Shown here piece by piece: positions 30,798-39,020 of a stretch of DNA of 64,000 bases; the stretch's first letter is position 1, and every line of letters begins with the position of its first letter. Made by a program: the position numbers and the translations under genes. The stretch is from the NCBI GenBank assembly GCA_045636925.1, contig JAZTYK010000006.1, positions 55,520 to 119,519 on the forward strand. Reading direction: 5' to 3'. The DNA comes from JAZTYK01 sp045636925. Its GTDB lineage: Bacteria; Bacillota; Clostridia; Oscillospirales; Butyricicoccaceae. Under the pieces are notes generated by a model. The model was not told the DNA's origin, made no database searches, and was given only the letters and a program-made list of their open reading frames with translations.

Positions 30798-31973
30798 TTA
30801 TTTCTCGCGGAAGATGCTGAGAATATCATCGAAGGGATCGTAGCCCTTCTTCTTTTCGGGAGCGGGAATCTCCTCCGCCACAGCTTCCTTCACTTCATGA
30901 TCAGCAGGAACCTCAGGAGCAGTTTCTACCACAGGAACGACCACCTTTGCAGGCTCAGCCTTGGTCATTTCTTTCTCCAGCGCTGCGGCGGGGGTCATGA
31001 TGGGAGCAGCCTTGGGAGCCTCATCAAAGCCGGTGGCGACCACAGTAATGCGAACCTCATCATCCAGCTTCTCATCCACGGCAGCACCAAAGATGATGTG
31101 TGCATCGGGATGGGCAGCTTCCTGCACCATGGTAGCAGCTTGTTCGATTTCTTCCAGACCGATATCAGGAGAACCGGTGATGTTCAGCAGCACGCCACGG
31201 GCTCCCTCGATAGAGGTCTCCAACAAGGGGCTGGAAATTGCCATCTTTGCAGCTTCTACAGCCTTTTCCTTACCGGAAGCACGGCCAACACCCATATGGG
31301 CATAACCGGCATTACGCATGATGGTGGCAACGTCGTTAAAGTCCAGATTGATCAGACCGGGAACGGTCATCAGCTCGCTGATGCTCTGCACAGCTTGATG
31401 CAAAACGCTGTCAGCCACTTCGAAAGCATTCTGGAAGGTAATCTTCTGCTCGCTGACCAGCTTCAGACGCTCGTTGGGAATGACCACCAGCGCATCCACC
31501 TGCTCACGCAGATCAGCAATACCAGCAGCGGCCTGCTCGATGCGGCGCTTGCCTTCGAAACGGAAAGGACGAGTGACCACACCAACAGTGAGGATGCCCA
31601 TTTCCTTTGCGAGTTGTGCAACGATGGGAGCACCGCCGGTACCGGTACCGCCGCCCATGCCGGCAGTAATGAACACCATATTTGCGCCTTCCAGCAGCTT
31701 GCGGATCTCGTCTTCACTTTCCTGAGCAGCCTTACGACCAACCTCCGGATTGGAGCCGGCACCCAGACCGCCGGTGAGTTTCTGACCCAACTGCAGTTTC
31801 ATGGTAGCTGCAGAATAATTGAGCGCCTGCTTATCGGTATTAATGGCAACAAAATCGATGCCGCGAACACCGGTGGTGATCATACGGTTTACAGCATTGC
31901 CGCCACCGCCACCTACACCGATGACACGAATAACAACGTTGGATTCTGCGCCGGATTCAAAAGCAAAATTCAT
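30798..31973 (-). CDS. ftsZ: Cell division GTPase FtsZ
   Basis: 391 residues. VIGVGGGGGNAVNRM and the tubulin signature GGGTGTGGAP are present; the T7 region contains NLDFNDV. The C-terminal linker is Pro/Glu-rich and ends in DPFDDILSIFREK, the peptide that binds membrane anchors. FtsZ forms the cytokinetic ring. It follows ftsQ by 38 bases as the last gene of the dcw cluster. The usual ftsA is absent here, so the anchor is SepF or an FtsA encoded elsewhere. ATG at 31973 after GGAGGG. Confidence 0.98.
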   Translation of the reverse strand: MNFAFESGAESNVVIRVIGVGGGGGNAVNRMITTGVRGIDFVAINTDKQALNYSAATMKLQLGQKLTGGLGAGSNPEVGRKAAQESEDEIRKLLEGANMVFITAGMGGGTGTGGAPIVAQLAKEMGILTVGVVTRPFRFEGKRRIEQAAAGIADLREQVDALVVIPNERLKLVSEQKITFQNAFEVADSVLHQAVQSISELMTVPGLINLDFNDVATIMRNAGYAHMGVGRASGKEKAVEAAKMAISSPLLETSIEGARGVLLNITGSPDIGLEEIEQAATMVQEAAHPDAHIIFGAAVDEKLDDEVRITVVATGFDEAPKAAPIMTPAAALEKEMTKAEPAKVVVPVVETAPEVPADHEVKEAVAEEIPAPEKKKGYDPFDDILSIFREK

Positions 31974-32011
31974 GGTGTACCCTCCATATTTTAACGTTCT
32001 TTCTCGTTCTC

Positions 32012-32782
32012 TTAATCTGGAATAAACCGGGCAGTGCGCACATCTGATACATCAATGGTACCGGTCGCCGTACTGCTGATTTTTTCATTGATCAGTGTCT
32101 GCATATACCGCAGTTTACGTGTCAGATCATCGGTGGTCCCGATCTTCACCGTAAAGCGTTCGGTATAGGTAAAAGAGATGTCATACAGCTCTTCCAGACA
32201 TACTGTCCCAATTTCTTTTAGTATATCATTTTCCAGAAAGGTATTCAATGCCAAAATCAAAGGTTTTTGTGTTTCTTTTGAAGAAAATTTTGCATTTTTT
32301 CCCACTATAGGACTTTCAAGCTGCACACCTGTTACCACGCACAAACCCGCTGTTTCGGGGTTTCGAATTTTTTGCAAAATTTTTCCGGCATCCGAAATCA
32401 CGTAGCCCGCATCTCCGTTGGCGACAACAGCCACCGGTGTGCTCTGCGTCACAATAATCTCTAAGGTGTCCGGATATTTCCGGTGGATACGCACAGTATC
32501 CAGATACGGACAAGCATCAAACAGCTGCCGGATAGCACGGTTTTTTTCAAAAAAGATCAAACTGCTGCCGGTTTGAATGCCGGTAGCTTCGATGATCTGG
32601 GTATCATTATACGGACTGATGCCGGTAACTGTAATATTCCCAACTCGGAAAAAGACGGTGGCGGCGCACAGCAGTGCTGCAATGGTTACAACGGTACAAA
32701 ACAAAGCCAGAACCATGCGGATATGCCCGCTTCGTCTACGCCGTCTGCGCCGTTTTTGACCGGCATTGCGTTTTTTCGCCAT
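32012..32782 (-). CDS. ftsQ: FtsQ/DivIB cell division protein
   Basis: 256 residues. A strongly basic N-terminus (KKRNAGQKRRRRRRRSG) is followed by one transmembrane helix (about 24-46). The POTRA domain follows, starting near VGNITVTGISPYND, and then the FtsQ domain with YPDTLEIIVTQSTPVAVV. It bridges FtsL/DivIC and the septal synthase. The frame begins at 32803, but AAAGGAGGCGG fits the ATG at 32782. Directly downstream of murA. Confidence 0.9.
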   Translation of the reverse strand: MAKKRNAGQKRRRRRRRSGHIRMVLALFCTVVTIAALLCAATVFFRVGNITVTGISPYNDTQIIEATGIQTGSSLIFFEKNRAIRQLFDACPYLDTVRIHRKYPDTLEIIVTQSTPVAVVANGDAGYVISDAGKILQKIRNPETAGLCVVTGVQLESPIVGKNAKFSSKETQKPLILALNTFLENDILKEIGTVCLEELYDISFTYTERFTVKIGTTDDLTRKLRYMQTLINEKISSTATGTIDVSDVRTARFIPD

Positions 32783-32802
32783 GTTGCCGCCTCCTTTCGT
32801 CA

Positions 32803-34059
32803 TTACTTCTCAATCCGACGGATCTCTGCCCCCAAGGCAGACAATCTTTCTTCCATGGCAGTATAACCACGGTCGATATGATATATCTCCTCTACAACAG
32901 TTTCGCCTTTCGCGGCCAATCCGGCTACCACCAGTGCCGCACCACCCCGCAGGTCTGTGCACCGCACATCGGCGCCGTAAAGCCAGGGTCTTCCCGTGAC
33001 CACCGCTACTCTGCCCGCCAGACGGATATCGGCACCCAATCGAACCAGTTCTGCTGTATGCCGATAACGATTTTCAAAAATATTCTCAACAAACACTGTG
33101 GTGCCTTTTGCCAAACAAGCTGCTGCCATCAGTGGCGCCTGGGCATCGGTTGCAAATCCGGGATATGGCATGGTGCGTATCGGCGGCATGCACCGCAAAT
33201 GCCCATCTGACACAATGGTCACATTACGTCCCACTGTTTTGATCTGACAGCCCGCTTCGCTGAGCAATGCAGTCACCGTACCAAAGTGATCCGGCTCTAC
33301 ATGCTGCAAGGTTACTTCTCCTCCACATACCGCTGCAGCACACAGATAGGTAGCTGCTTCGATTCGGTCCGGAAGGATGTGATGCACCACATCATTGCGC
33401 GCACCGCCGCCTGCAATGGTAATGCGGCTTTCACCGCCACCAGATACAGACGTGCCGCATTTTTGCAGAAATTGCTGCAAATCGGCAATTTCCGGTTCCC
33501 GCGCCGCATTGATGATGCGGGTAACACCCCGGCACGCTGTGGCTGCCAGCATGATATTTTCGGTTGCGCCTACACTGGGAAAACTCAACAGGATATCCTG
33601 CCCGGTCATGTCCTCTGCCGTGCAGAAGATTTCGCCCCCCTCTTCCCGAATCTCTACCCCCAATTTGCGCAGGGCAGAAAGATGCAGGTCAATGGGTCTG
33701 GGTCCCAGCTCACAGCCACCGGGAAAGCTGAGCCTTGCCCGACCGCAGCGAGCGATGATAGGCCCCAAAAAGATGACAGATGACCGCATCTCGCGCATCA
33801 GGCCAATGGGAACATCGTGTCTGCTTACGCTGCTGGAATCTACCATAATGGTACTGCCGTTTTTCTCCACAACACAGCCCAAATGCTGCAATATGGCAAT
33901 GGCAGAAGTAACATCCCGCAGATCCGGACAGTTATGTAGGACCGTTCGGCCCTCATTCAGCAGGGTTGCAGCCAGAATGGGCAGCACACTGTTTTTTGCA
34001 CCGCTGATATCCACCCGGCCATACAGCGGTTTTCCGCCGCAAATCACAAAATAGCTCAT
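32803..34059 (-). CDS. murA: UDP-N-acetylglucosamine 1-carboxyvinyltransferase MurA
   Basis: 418 residues, first committed step of peptidoglycan synthesis: transfer of enolpyruvate from PEP to UDP-GlcNAc. GAKNSVLPILAATLL at the N-terminus and FPGGCELGPRPIDLH with the catalytic, fosfomycin-reactive cysteine (about residue 117) are diagnostic. A murA inside the dcw cluster at the place where Bacillus has murB/murAA is a common clostridial order. ATG at 34059 after AAAGGAG. Confidence 0.96.
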   Translation of the reverse strand: MSYFVICGGKPLYGRVDISGAKNSVLPILAATLLNEGRTVLHNCPDLRDVTSAIAILQHLGCVVEKNGSTIMVDSSSVSRHDVPIGLMREMRSSVIFLGPIIARCGRARLSFPGGCELGPRPIDLHLSALRKLGVEIREEGGEIFCTAEDMTGQDILLSFPSVGATENIMLAATACRGVTRIINAAREPEIADLQQFLQKCGTSVSGGGESRITIAGGGARNDVVHHILPDRIEAATYLCAAAVCGGEVTLQHVEPDHFGTVTALLSEAGCQIKTVGRNVTIVSDGHLRCMPPIRTMPYPGFATDAQAPLMAAACLAKGTTVFVENIFENRYRHTAELVRLGADIRLAGRVAVVTGRPWLYGADVRCTDLRGGAALVVAGLAAKGETVVEEIYHIDRGYTAMEERLSALGAEIRRIEK

Positions 34060-34118
34060 GGGTTTCTCCTTTCATGCAGAAAATCACAAGCCATTCTATG
34101 AAACTTTCAAAGTACTTG

Positions 34119-35225
34119 TTACAGGCTCTTCAGTGTGCGATAAATATGATCGATAGCCTCAGGATGCCCCTTTTTCCGGGCATTCTCACCCATTTGTTCC
34201 AAATATTCAGGCTGTGCAAGGAGCGCACAGGCTTTTTCATACAGCAGTGCGCCGGTAGCCTCGGCTTCGGTCACTACCACTGCCGCACCGGCTGCTTCCA
34301 GGATTCGTGCATTCTTCTCCTGATGATTCTCAGCGGCATAGGGAGAGGGCACGACAATAGATGGTTTTCCCGCCGCACAAAGTTCTGCCAGCGTGCCGCC
34401 GCCACGGCAGATGACCAAATCTGCCTGCGCCAGTACTTTATCCATATCATAGATATACTCCCGCAGATCAATGTGATCGCAGGCATCCAGATCCACACCC
34501 TTTTCTGCCACTTCCTTTACCATCCAGGGGTACTGACTGCTTCCGGCAGCATGAATGTGGTTAAACCTAGGGGTCTGGGCATTGCAGAGGATAAAATCCT
34601 CCATTTTCTTATTCATATACAGCGCACCGACGCTACCCCAGAAGGAAACCACCAGCGGCATGTTATTTTCAAACAGCGGCTCATCATCCCGTTGCATACA
34701 GTTGACAATTTCTTCACGGATAGGACTTCCGGTGACTTCGGTGCGTTTTGCATTCTTCACATATTTTGCAGTCTCTGCAAAGTTCAGCATTACACAGTCT
34801 ACTTTGCCGGACAGCTGCTTGACTGTGATGCCCGGTACTGCATTGACCTCCAGCACAGCGGTCTTAATTCCACACTGAGCTGCCGCATACACCATGGCAA
34901 AGCTGGCATAACCGCCGGTACCCATGACGATATCGGGCTTCAGCTCACGAATGATCTTTTTACAGCCCTGGATTGCCTTCCAGGTGTCGGCCAATGCTTT
35001 GACGTTTTGAGCCATACCCTTCAGGCTCTTGCTGCGGGACAAGCCTTTCAGAGGAAACGTATAAATGGGATATCCCGCTTTTTGCACCAGTGTTTCTTCA
35101 ATATTGCCGGTGCCACCAAAAAACCAGATTTCAGACTCCGGTTCCATTTTCTTCAAATAATTCGCTACTGCCAAGGCCGGGTTCACATGGCCGGCAGTAC
35201 CACCGCCTGCAAAGATCGCTCTCAT
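34119..35225 (-). CDS. murG: Lipid II synthase MurG (GT28), with variant motifs
   Basis: Adds GlcNAc to lipid I at the inner face of the membrane; 368 residues. Two Rossmann domains are recognisable, but the family motifs are altered. The first loop is GGTAGHVNPALA rather than GGTGGH. EVNAVPG replaces EQNAVPG, and WGSVGA replaces GGSQGA. The C-terminal AENHQEKNA keeps one glutamine of the usual QQ. Placement between ftsW and murA supports the MurG call. ATG at 35225 after GGAAGGAAGG. Confidence 0.92.
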   Translation of the reverse strand: MRAIFAGGGTAGHVNPALAVANYLKKMEPESEIWFFGGTGNIEETLVQKAGYPIYTFPLKGLSRSKSLKGMAQNVKALADTWKAIQGCKKIIRELKPDIVMGTGGYASFAMVYAAAQCGIKTAVLEVNAVPGITVKQLSGKVDCVMLNFAETAKYVKNAKRTEVTGSPIREEIVNCMQRDDEPLFENNMPLVVSFWGSVGALYMNKKMEDFILCNAQTPRFNHIHAAGSSQYPWMVKEVAEKGVDLDACDHIDLREYIYDMDKVLAQADLVICRGGGTLAELCAAGKPSIVVPSPYAAENHQEKNARILEAAGAAVVVTEAEATGALLYEKACALLAQPEYLEQMGENARKKGHPEAIDHIYRTLKSL

Positions 35226-35258
35226 ATAGATTCCTTCCTTCCGATTACGTAAAAGGTA

Positions 35259-36467
35259 TCAATCCTGTTTGGGTGCCGGCAATTTACGGGATACCGCCAA
35301 CAACATGCCAACCTCGCCCAGCAGGATCAGCAGCGCAGTGCCGCCGTAGCTGAAGAAAGGCAGAGATGCACCGGTGATAGGCATAATGCCGGTAACCACG
35401 AACAGATTCATAATCACCTGAATTGCCAGATGTGAGGTAACGCCTGCCGCCAGCAAGGTTCCAAACCGATTTTCACAGCGCAGTGCAATATAGTAACCGC
35501 GCAGGACCAGTGCCGAAAACAGAAGCAGGATGATGCTTGCCCCCACCAATCCCAATTCTTCGCAAATGGTAGGGAAAATAAAGTCGTTGGTGGGTTCCGG
35601 CAGGAACAAATGCTTTTGGGTACCCTGTCCCAGACCTACGCCCCAAATGCCGCCGCTGCCAATGGTAATGAGACTTTGGCTGCCTTGAAAGCCTTTGCCC
35701 AGAGGATCAATAAAGGGATCCAGCCACACCTTAAAGCGGGTCAGCGCATAAGGGTTCTTGAGTACGTAAGCGCCTGCCGCAGCAACCACCGCACCACCGC
35801 CGGCAAAAAACCATGCCATGTTGGCGCCACCCAGAAAGATGATGATCATGCCGATGGCTGCAATAATCAGCGTACCGGATAAGTGACGTTCGAAATACAG
35901 CAGCACGGCAATGACGCCGATAATCCCCATAAAAGGCAGGATGCCCCAGCACAGGGTGTGCATTTTCTTTTTACCCAGCATGGCCGCCATACTGGAAAAG
36001 CTTAGGATGACTGCTGCCTTGCACAGTTCCGAAGGCTGCAGGCCGATGGGGCCGATCTGCATCCAGCGGGTAGCCTGGTTGATGGTCTTCCATAGACTGC
36101 TGAGACCGGGAATTTTGATGGTGGCCATCAAGATCAGTGCCGCCACCAAGGCGGGTACGGCCAAATAATGGAACTGATGGTAGTTCATCCGGGAGATAAG
36201 AAACATTCCCACCACACCGGCAACGGCAAACAGACCCTGACGGGTAACAAAATACAGTGAGTTTCCGTATTTGCTGTACGCAAGGGGATAACTTGCGGAA
36301 TACAGGCAAACAAGACCCACCGCCAACAGCAGAAGGGTCAATACCACAAAAGGAGCGTCTATACGCCCCACCTCTGCCGGCTTGCTTTTTTGCTTTTTCT
36401 TCTCCGGCAGGGTGATGTCAAAGACGTCTGAAGTGTTTTGTTCAGTTTTGGTCGTGTTCCGTGCGAT
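35259..36467 (-). CDS. ftsW: FtsW/SpoVE family septal glycosyltransferase, start unclear
   Basis: SEDS-family polytopic membrane protein, about 402-405 residues with ten hydrophobic segments after a charged N-terminus. SEDS proteins polymerise lipid II together with a class B PBP (here the spoVD-like gene product). GIWGVGLGQGTQKHLFLPEPTNDFIF and the C-terminal GASLPFFSYGGTALL are diagnostic. The start is odd: AAAGGAG (36477-36483) touches a TTG at 36476 with no spacer, while the codon at normal distance is ATC at 36467. No ATG exists upstream of the first helix. I give the ATC-based start, with low certainty on that point. Confidence 0.9.
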   Translation of the reverse strand: MARNTTKTEQNTSDVFDITLPEKKKQKSKPAEVGRIDAPFVVLTLLLLAVGLVCLYSASYPLAYSKYGNSLYFVTRQGLFAVAGVVGMFLISRMNYHQFHYLAVPALVAALILMATIKIPGLSSLWKTINQATRWMQIGPIGLQPSELCKAAVILSFSSMAAMLGKKKMHTLCWGILPFMGIIGVIAVLLYFERHLSGTLIIAAIGMIIIFLGGANMAWFFAGGGAVVAAAGAYVLKNPYALTRFKVWLDPFIDPLGKGFQGSQSLITIGSGGIWGVGLGQGTQKHLFLPEPTNDFIFPTICEELGLVGASIILLLFSALVLRGYYIALRCENRFGTLLAAGVTSHLAIQVIMNLFVVTGIMPITGASLPFFSYGGTALLILLGEVGMLLAVSRKLPAPKQD

Positions 36468-36537
36468 GGGGACCAACTCCTTTGATGGTAGAACGGACGA
36501 AAATAAACAAACGTGCGAATGTAAACAGATGGGAACC

Positions 36538-37503
36538 TTATGCGAAATATGCCAGCAGGCACATAGCCAGCGTCACTGTGGATGCCACAATAACGATCTT
36601 CCACTCGCTCCAGCCACACTTTTCAAAATGATGGTGGATGGGTGCCATCTTAAAGAAACGCTTGCCACCGGTTGCCTTGAAATAGAAAATCTGGATGATG
36701 TCGGACAGCGTTTCAATGATGTATACAATGCCCACCAGCACCAGAATCAGGGGCATACCGTGGGCATAGGCCATGGCACAAACGGCACCACCCAAAAACA
36801 GCGAACCGGTATCGCCCATGAACACCTTGGCCGGATGTTTGTTAAACAGGAAGAATGCCAGCAGACCACCGGCCAGTGCCAGAGAAAAGATGGATGCACT
36901 GTTTTTGTCCTGCATAAATACAACAGAAAAGAACACCGCTACCACCAAAGTGACAGAAGAGCACAGCCCGTCGATACCGTCGGTAATGTTCACCGCATTA
37001 TCTGCACCGATGATGATGAAAATGCTGAGTGCCACATATACCGGGAAAGGAATCGCCAAGCTCCAACCGGTAAAGGGAATGTACAGGCTGCTTTCCAGAT
37101 AGCCCATGACACGCATTACGGTGACAAAAAGCACGGCGGCTGCCATCTGCAGCAGCAGCTTTTGTTTTGGGGTGATACCCTGATTCTTCTTCTTTTTAAT
37201 CTTGGTCCAGTCGTCAATGATGCCCACTCCGGCAAACACCAGGCTGAGGCCCAGCATCACCAATGCACGATAATCCTGATTCTCCATCATCCAGGGCAAC
37301 TTGCACAGAACAGCCACCAGCATGCCGGCGATAAAAATGATGCCGCCCATGGTGGGAGTGCCCTGCTTGCTCATATGCCAAGTGGGGCCATCCTCCAGAA
37401 TCTTCTGTCCAAACTTCAATTCACGCAGCTTTTTGATCGTGACAGGTGCCACCAGTACAGCCAGTAAAAAGGCGAGACCTGCAGTTGTAAGGATCCACTC
37501 CAT
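36538..37503 (-). CDS. mraY: Phospho-N-acetylmuramoyl-pentapeptide transferase MraY
   Basis: Forms lipid I from UDP-MurNAc-pentapeptide and undecaprenyl phosphate; 321 residues with about ten transmembrane helices. GPTWHMSKQGTPTMGGI, NAVNITDGIDGL and the APIHHHFEKCGWSE block (the MraY histidine motif) are present. The frame extends to 37518, but GGGGAAAG fits the ATG at 37503. It lies 21 bases after the murE stop; murF, usually between them, is absent. Confidence 0.97.
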   Translation of the reverse strand: MEWILTTAGLAFLLAVLVAPVTIKKLRELKFGQKILEDGPTWHMSKQGTPTMGGIIFIAGMLVAVLCKLPWMMENQDYRALVMLGLSLVFAGVGIIDDWTKIKKKKNQGITPKQKLLLQMAAAVLFVTVMRVMGYLESSLYIPFTGWSLAIPFPVYVALSIFIIIGADNAVNITDGIDGLCSSVTLVVAVFFSVVFMQDKNSASIFSLALAGGLLAFFLFNKHPAKVFMGDTGSLFLGGAVCAMAYAHGMPLILVLVGIVYIIETLSDIIQIFYFKATGGKRFFKMAPIHHHFEKCGWSEWKIVIVASTVTLAMCLLAYFA

Positions 37504-37524
37504 AATACTTTCCCCCATTGGATC

Positions 37525-38976
37525 TTATTTTTTCTGTTCCATCAAAATGCGGGCAACCTCTTCCCGCTCATCCAGATGGAGCTGTTTTCCACCAATTTCC
37601 TGATACGTTTCGTGTCCTTTGCCCAGCAGAAGCAGGGTGTCCCCTGCTTTTGCCAATGCCATCGCATAGGCAATCGCCTCACGGCGGTCAGGCACCATAT
37701 GCAATTCTGCGCTATGACCCCGCGCGCCCTCCATCACCTGATCGATGATGGTCTGCGGATCTTCGCTGCGAGGATTATCACTGGTAATGACACAAACATC
37801 CGCCATAGTGGCACCTACTTTTCCCATGATGGGACGTTTGCCGGCATCACGGTCACCACCGGCTCCGAACAAGGCAATCAGCCGACCGGGGGTTCCGGGA
37901 CGGGTGGCGCGCAAAATCTTTTCCATACTGTCCGGGGTGTGGGCATAGTCAATGAGGATGGTGTAATCCACATCGGCAGGTACCACCTCTGCCCGACCCA
38001 GTACGCCTCTGGCCTCTGCCAGCCCTAATGCAATATCAGTGAGATTCATCCCTAAGCAAAGGCAACAGCTGATGACCGTCAATGCATTATATACGGAAAA
38101 CTTGCCGGGAATGCCAAGCCGAACCCGAGCGATATCACTACCGCAAACGGCTTCGAACTGCACACGGTCAGGTTTTAGCAGGATATTCTTTGCGGTGAGA
38201 GTCGCCTCATCTTTTTCCGCGGAATAGGTAAAGAGTCCCTGCCTGGGACGTTCCCGCAACAGGCGGTGACCATAGACATCGTCCCCGTTTATTACACCCA
38301 CGCGGCAACGATCAAACAGCATAGCCTTGGCCTGATAATAGTGCTCCATATCCTTGTGAAAGTCCAGATGATCCTGCGTCAGATTGGTAAAAGCCGCCAC
38401 ATCATAGGTAATGCCATACACCCGATCCAGCACCAGACTGTGAGAGGATACTTCCATCAGCACATGGCTGCAGCCAGCCTGCACCATTTCGTGCAGCAAG
38501 CGATACAGGTCACAGGATTCCGGGGTGGTGCGTTGGCCGGGGATAAACACATCCCCGATCTGCACACCGTTGGTGCCAATCAGACCGCATTTGTATCCGG
38601 CATGTTCCAATACGGTTTTCAACAAATAGGTGGTGGTAGTCTTTCCGTTGGTTCCGGTTACACCGAGCATCTTCAGCTTTCGCTGGGGATGATCGTAGAA
38701 GTTATCACTGACCTGCGCCAGTACCCGACGACTGTTTTTCACCAATACGTAAGGCACATCACAGGCAGGAGCTTCTTCCGCAATTACCAGGGCAGCGCCC
38801 TGCGCCACTGCAGCAGGAATAAATCGATGACCGTCAGTGGCAAATCCACGAACTGCCACAAATGCAGCACCAGGGGACACTTTGCGCGAATCGAAGCAGA
38901 TACCGGTTATTTCCAAACTTGAATCACAGTGCCATTCCAACACCGCGACATTCTTTAACACATCCGAAACTTTCAC
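37525..38976 (-). CDS. murE: UDP-MurNAc-tripeptide synthetase MurE, meso-DAP type
   Basis: Adds the third residue of the peptidoglycan stem; 483 residues. ATP loop GVTGTNGKTTTTY near residue 108 and TNLTQDHLDFH in the central domain are typical. The C-terminal DNPRSEDP is the signature of enzymes that use meso-diaminopimelate rather than lysine. The start is GTG at 38976, supported by AAAGGAGCG. Agrees with dapA in this window. Confidence 0.96.
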   Translation of the reverse strand: MKVSDVLKNVAVLEWHCDSSLEITGICFDSRKVSPGAAFVAVRGFATDGHRFIPAAVAQGAALVIAEEAPACDVPYVLVKNSRRVLAQVSDNFYDHPQRKLKMLGVTGTNGKTTTTYLLKTVLEHAGYKCGLIGTNGVQIGDVFIPGQRTTPESCDLYRLLHEMVQAGCSHVLMEVSSHSLVLDRVYGITYDVAAFTNLTQDHLDFHKDMEHYYQAKAMLFDRCRVGVINGDDVYGHRLLRERPRQGLFTYSAEKDEATLTAKNILLKPDRVQFEAVCGSDIARVRLGIPGKFSVYNALTVISCCLCLGMNLTDIALGLAEARGVLGRAEVVPADVDYTILIDYAHTPDSMEKILRATRPGTPGRLIALFGAGGDRDAGKRPIMGKVGATMADVCVITSDNPRSEDPQTIIDQVMEGARGHSAELHMVPDRREAIAYAMALAKAGDTLLLLGKGHETYQEIGGKQLHLDEREEVARILMEQKK

Positions 38977-39020
38977 TGTGACGCTCCTTTCCTTAGGAAG
39001 AAACGATGATAAACGACTGA

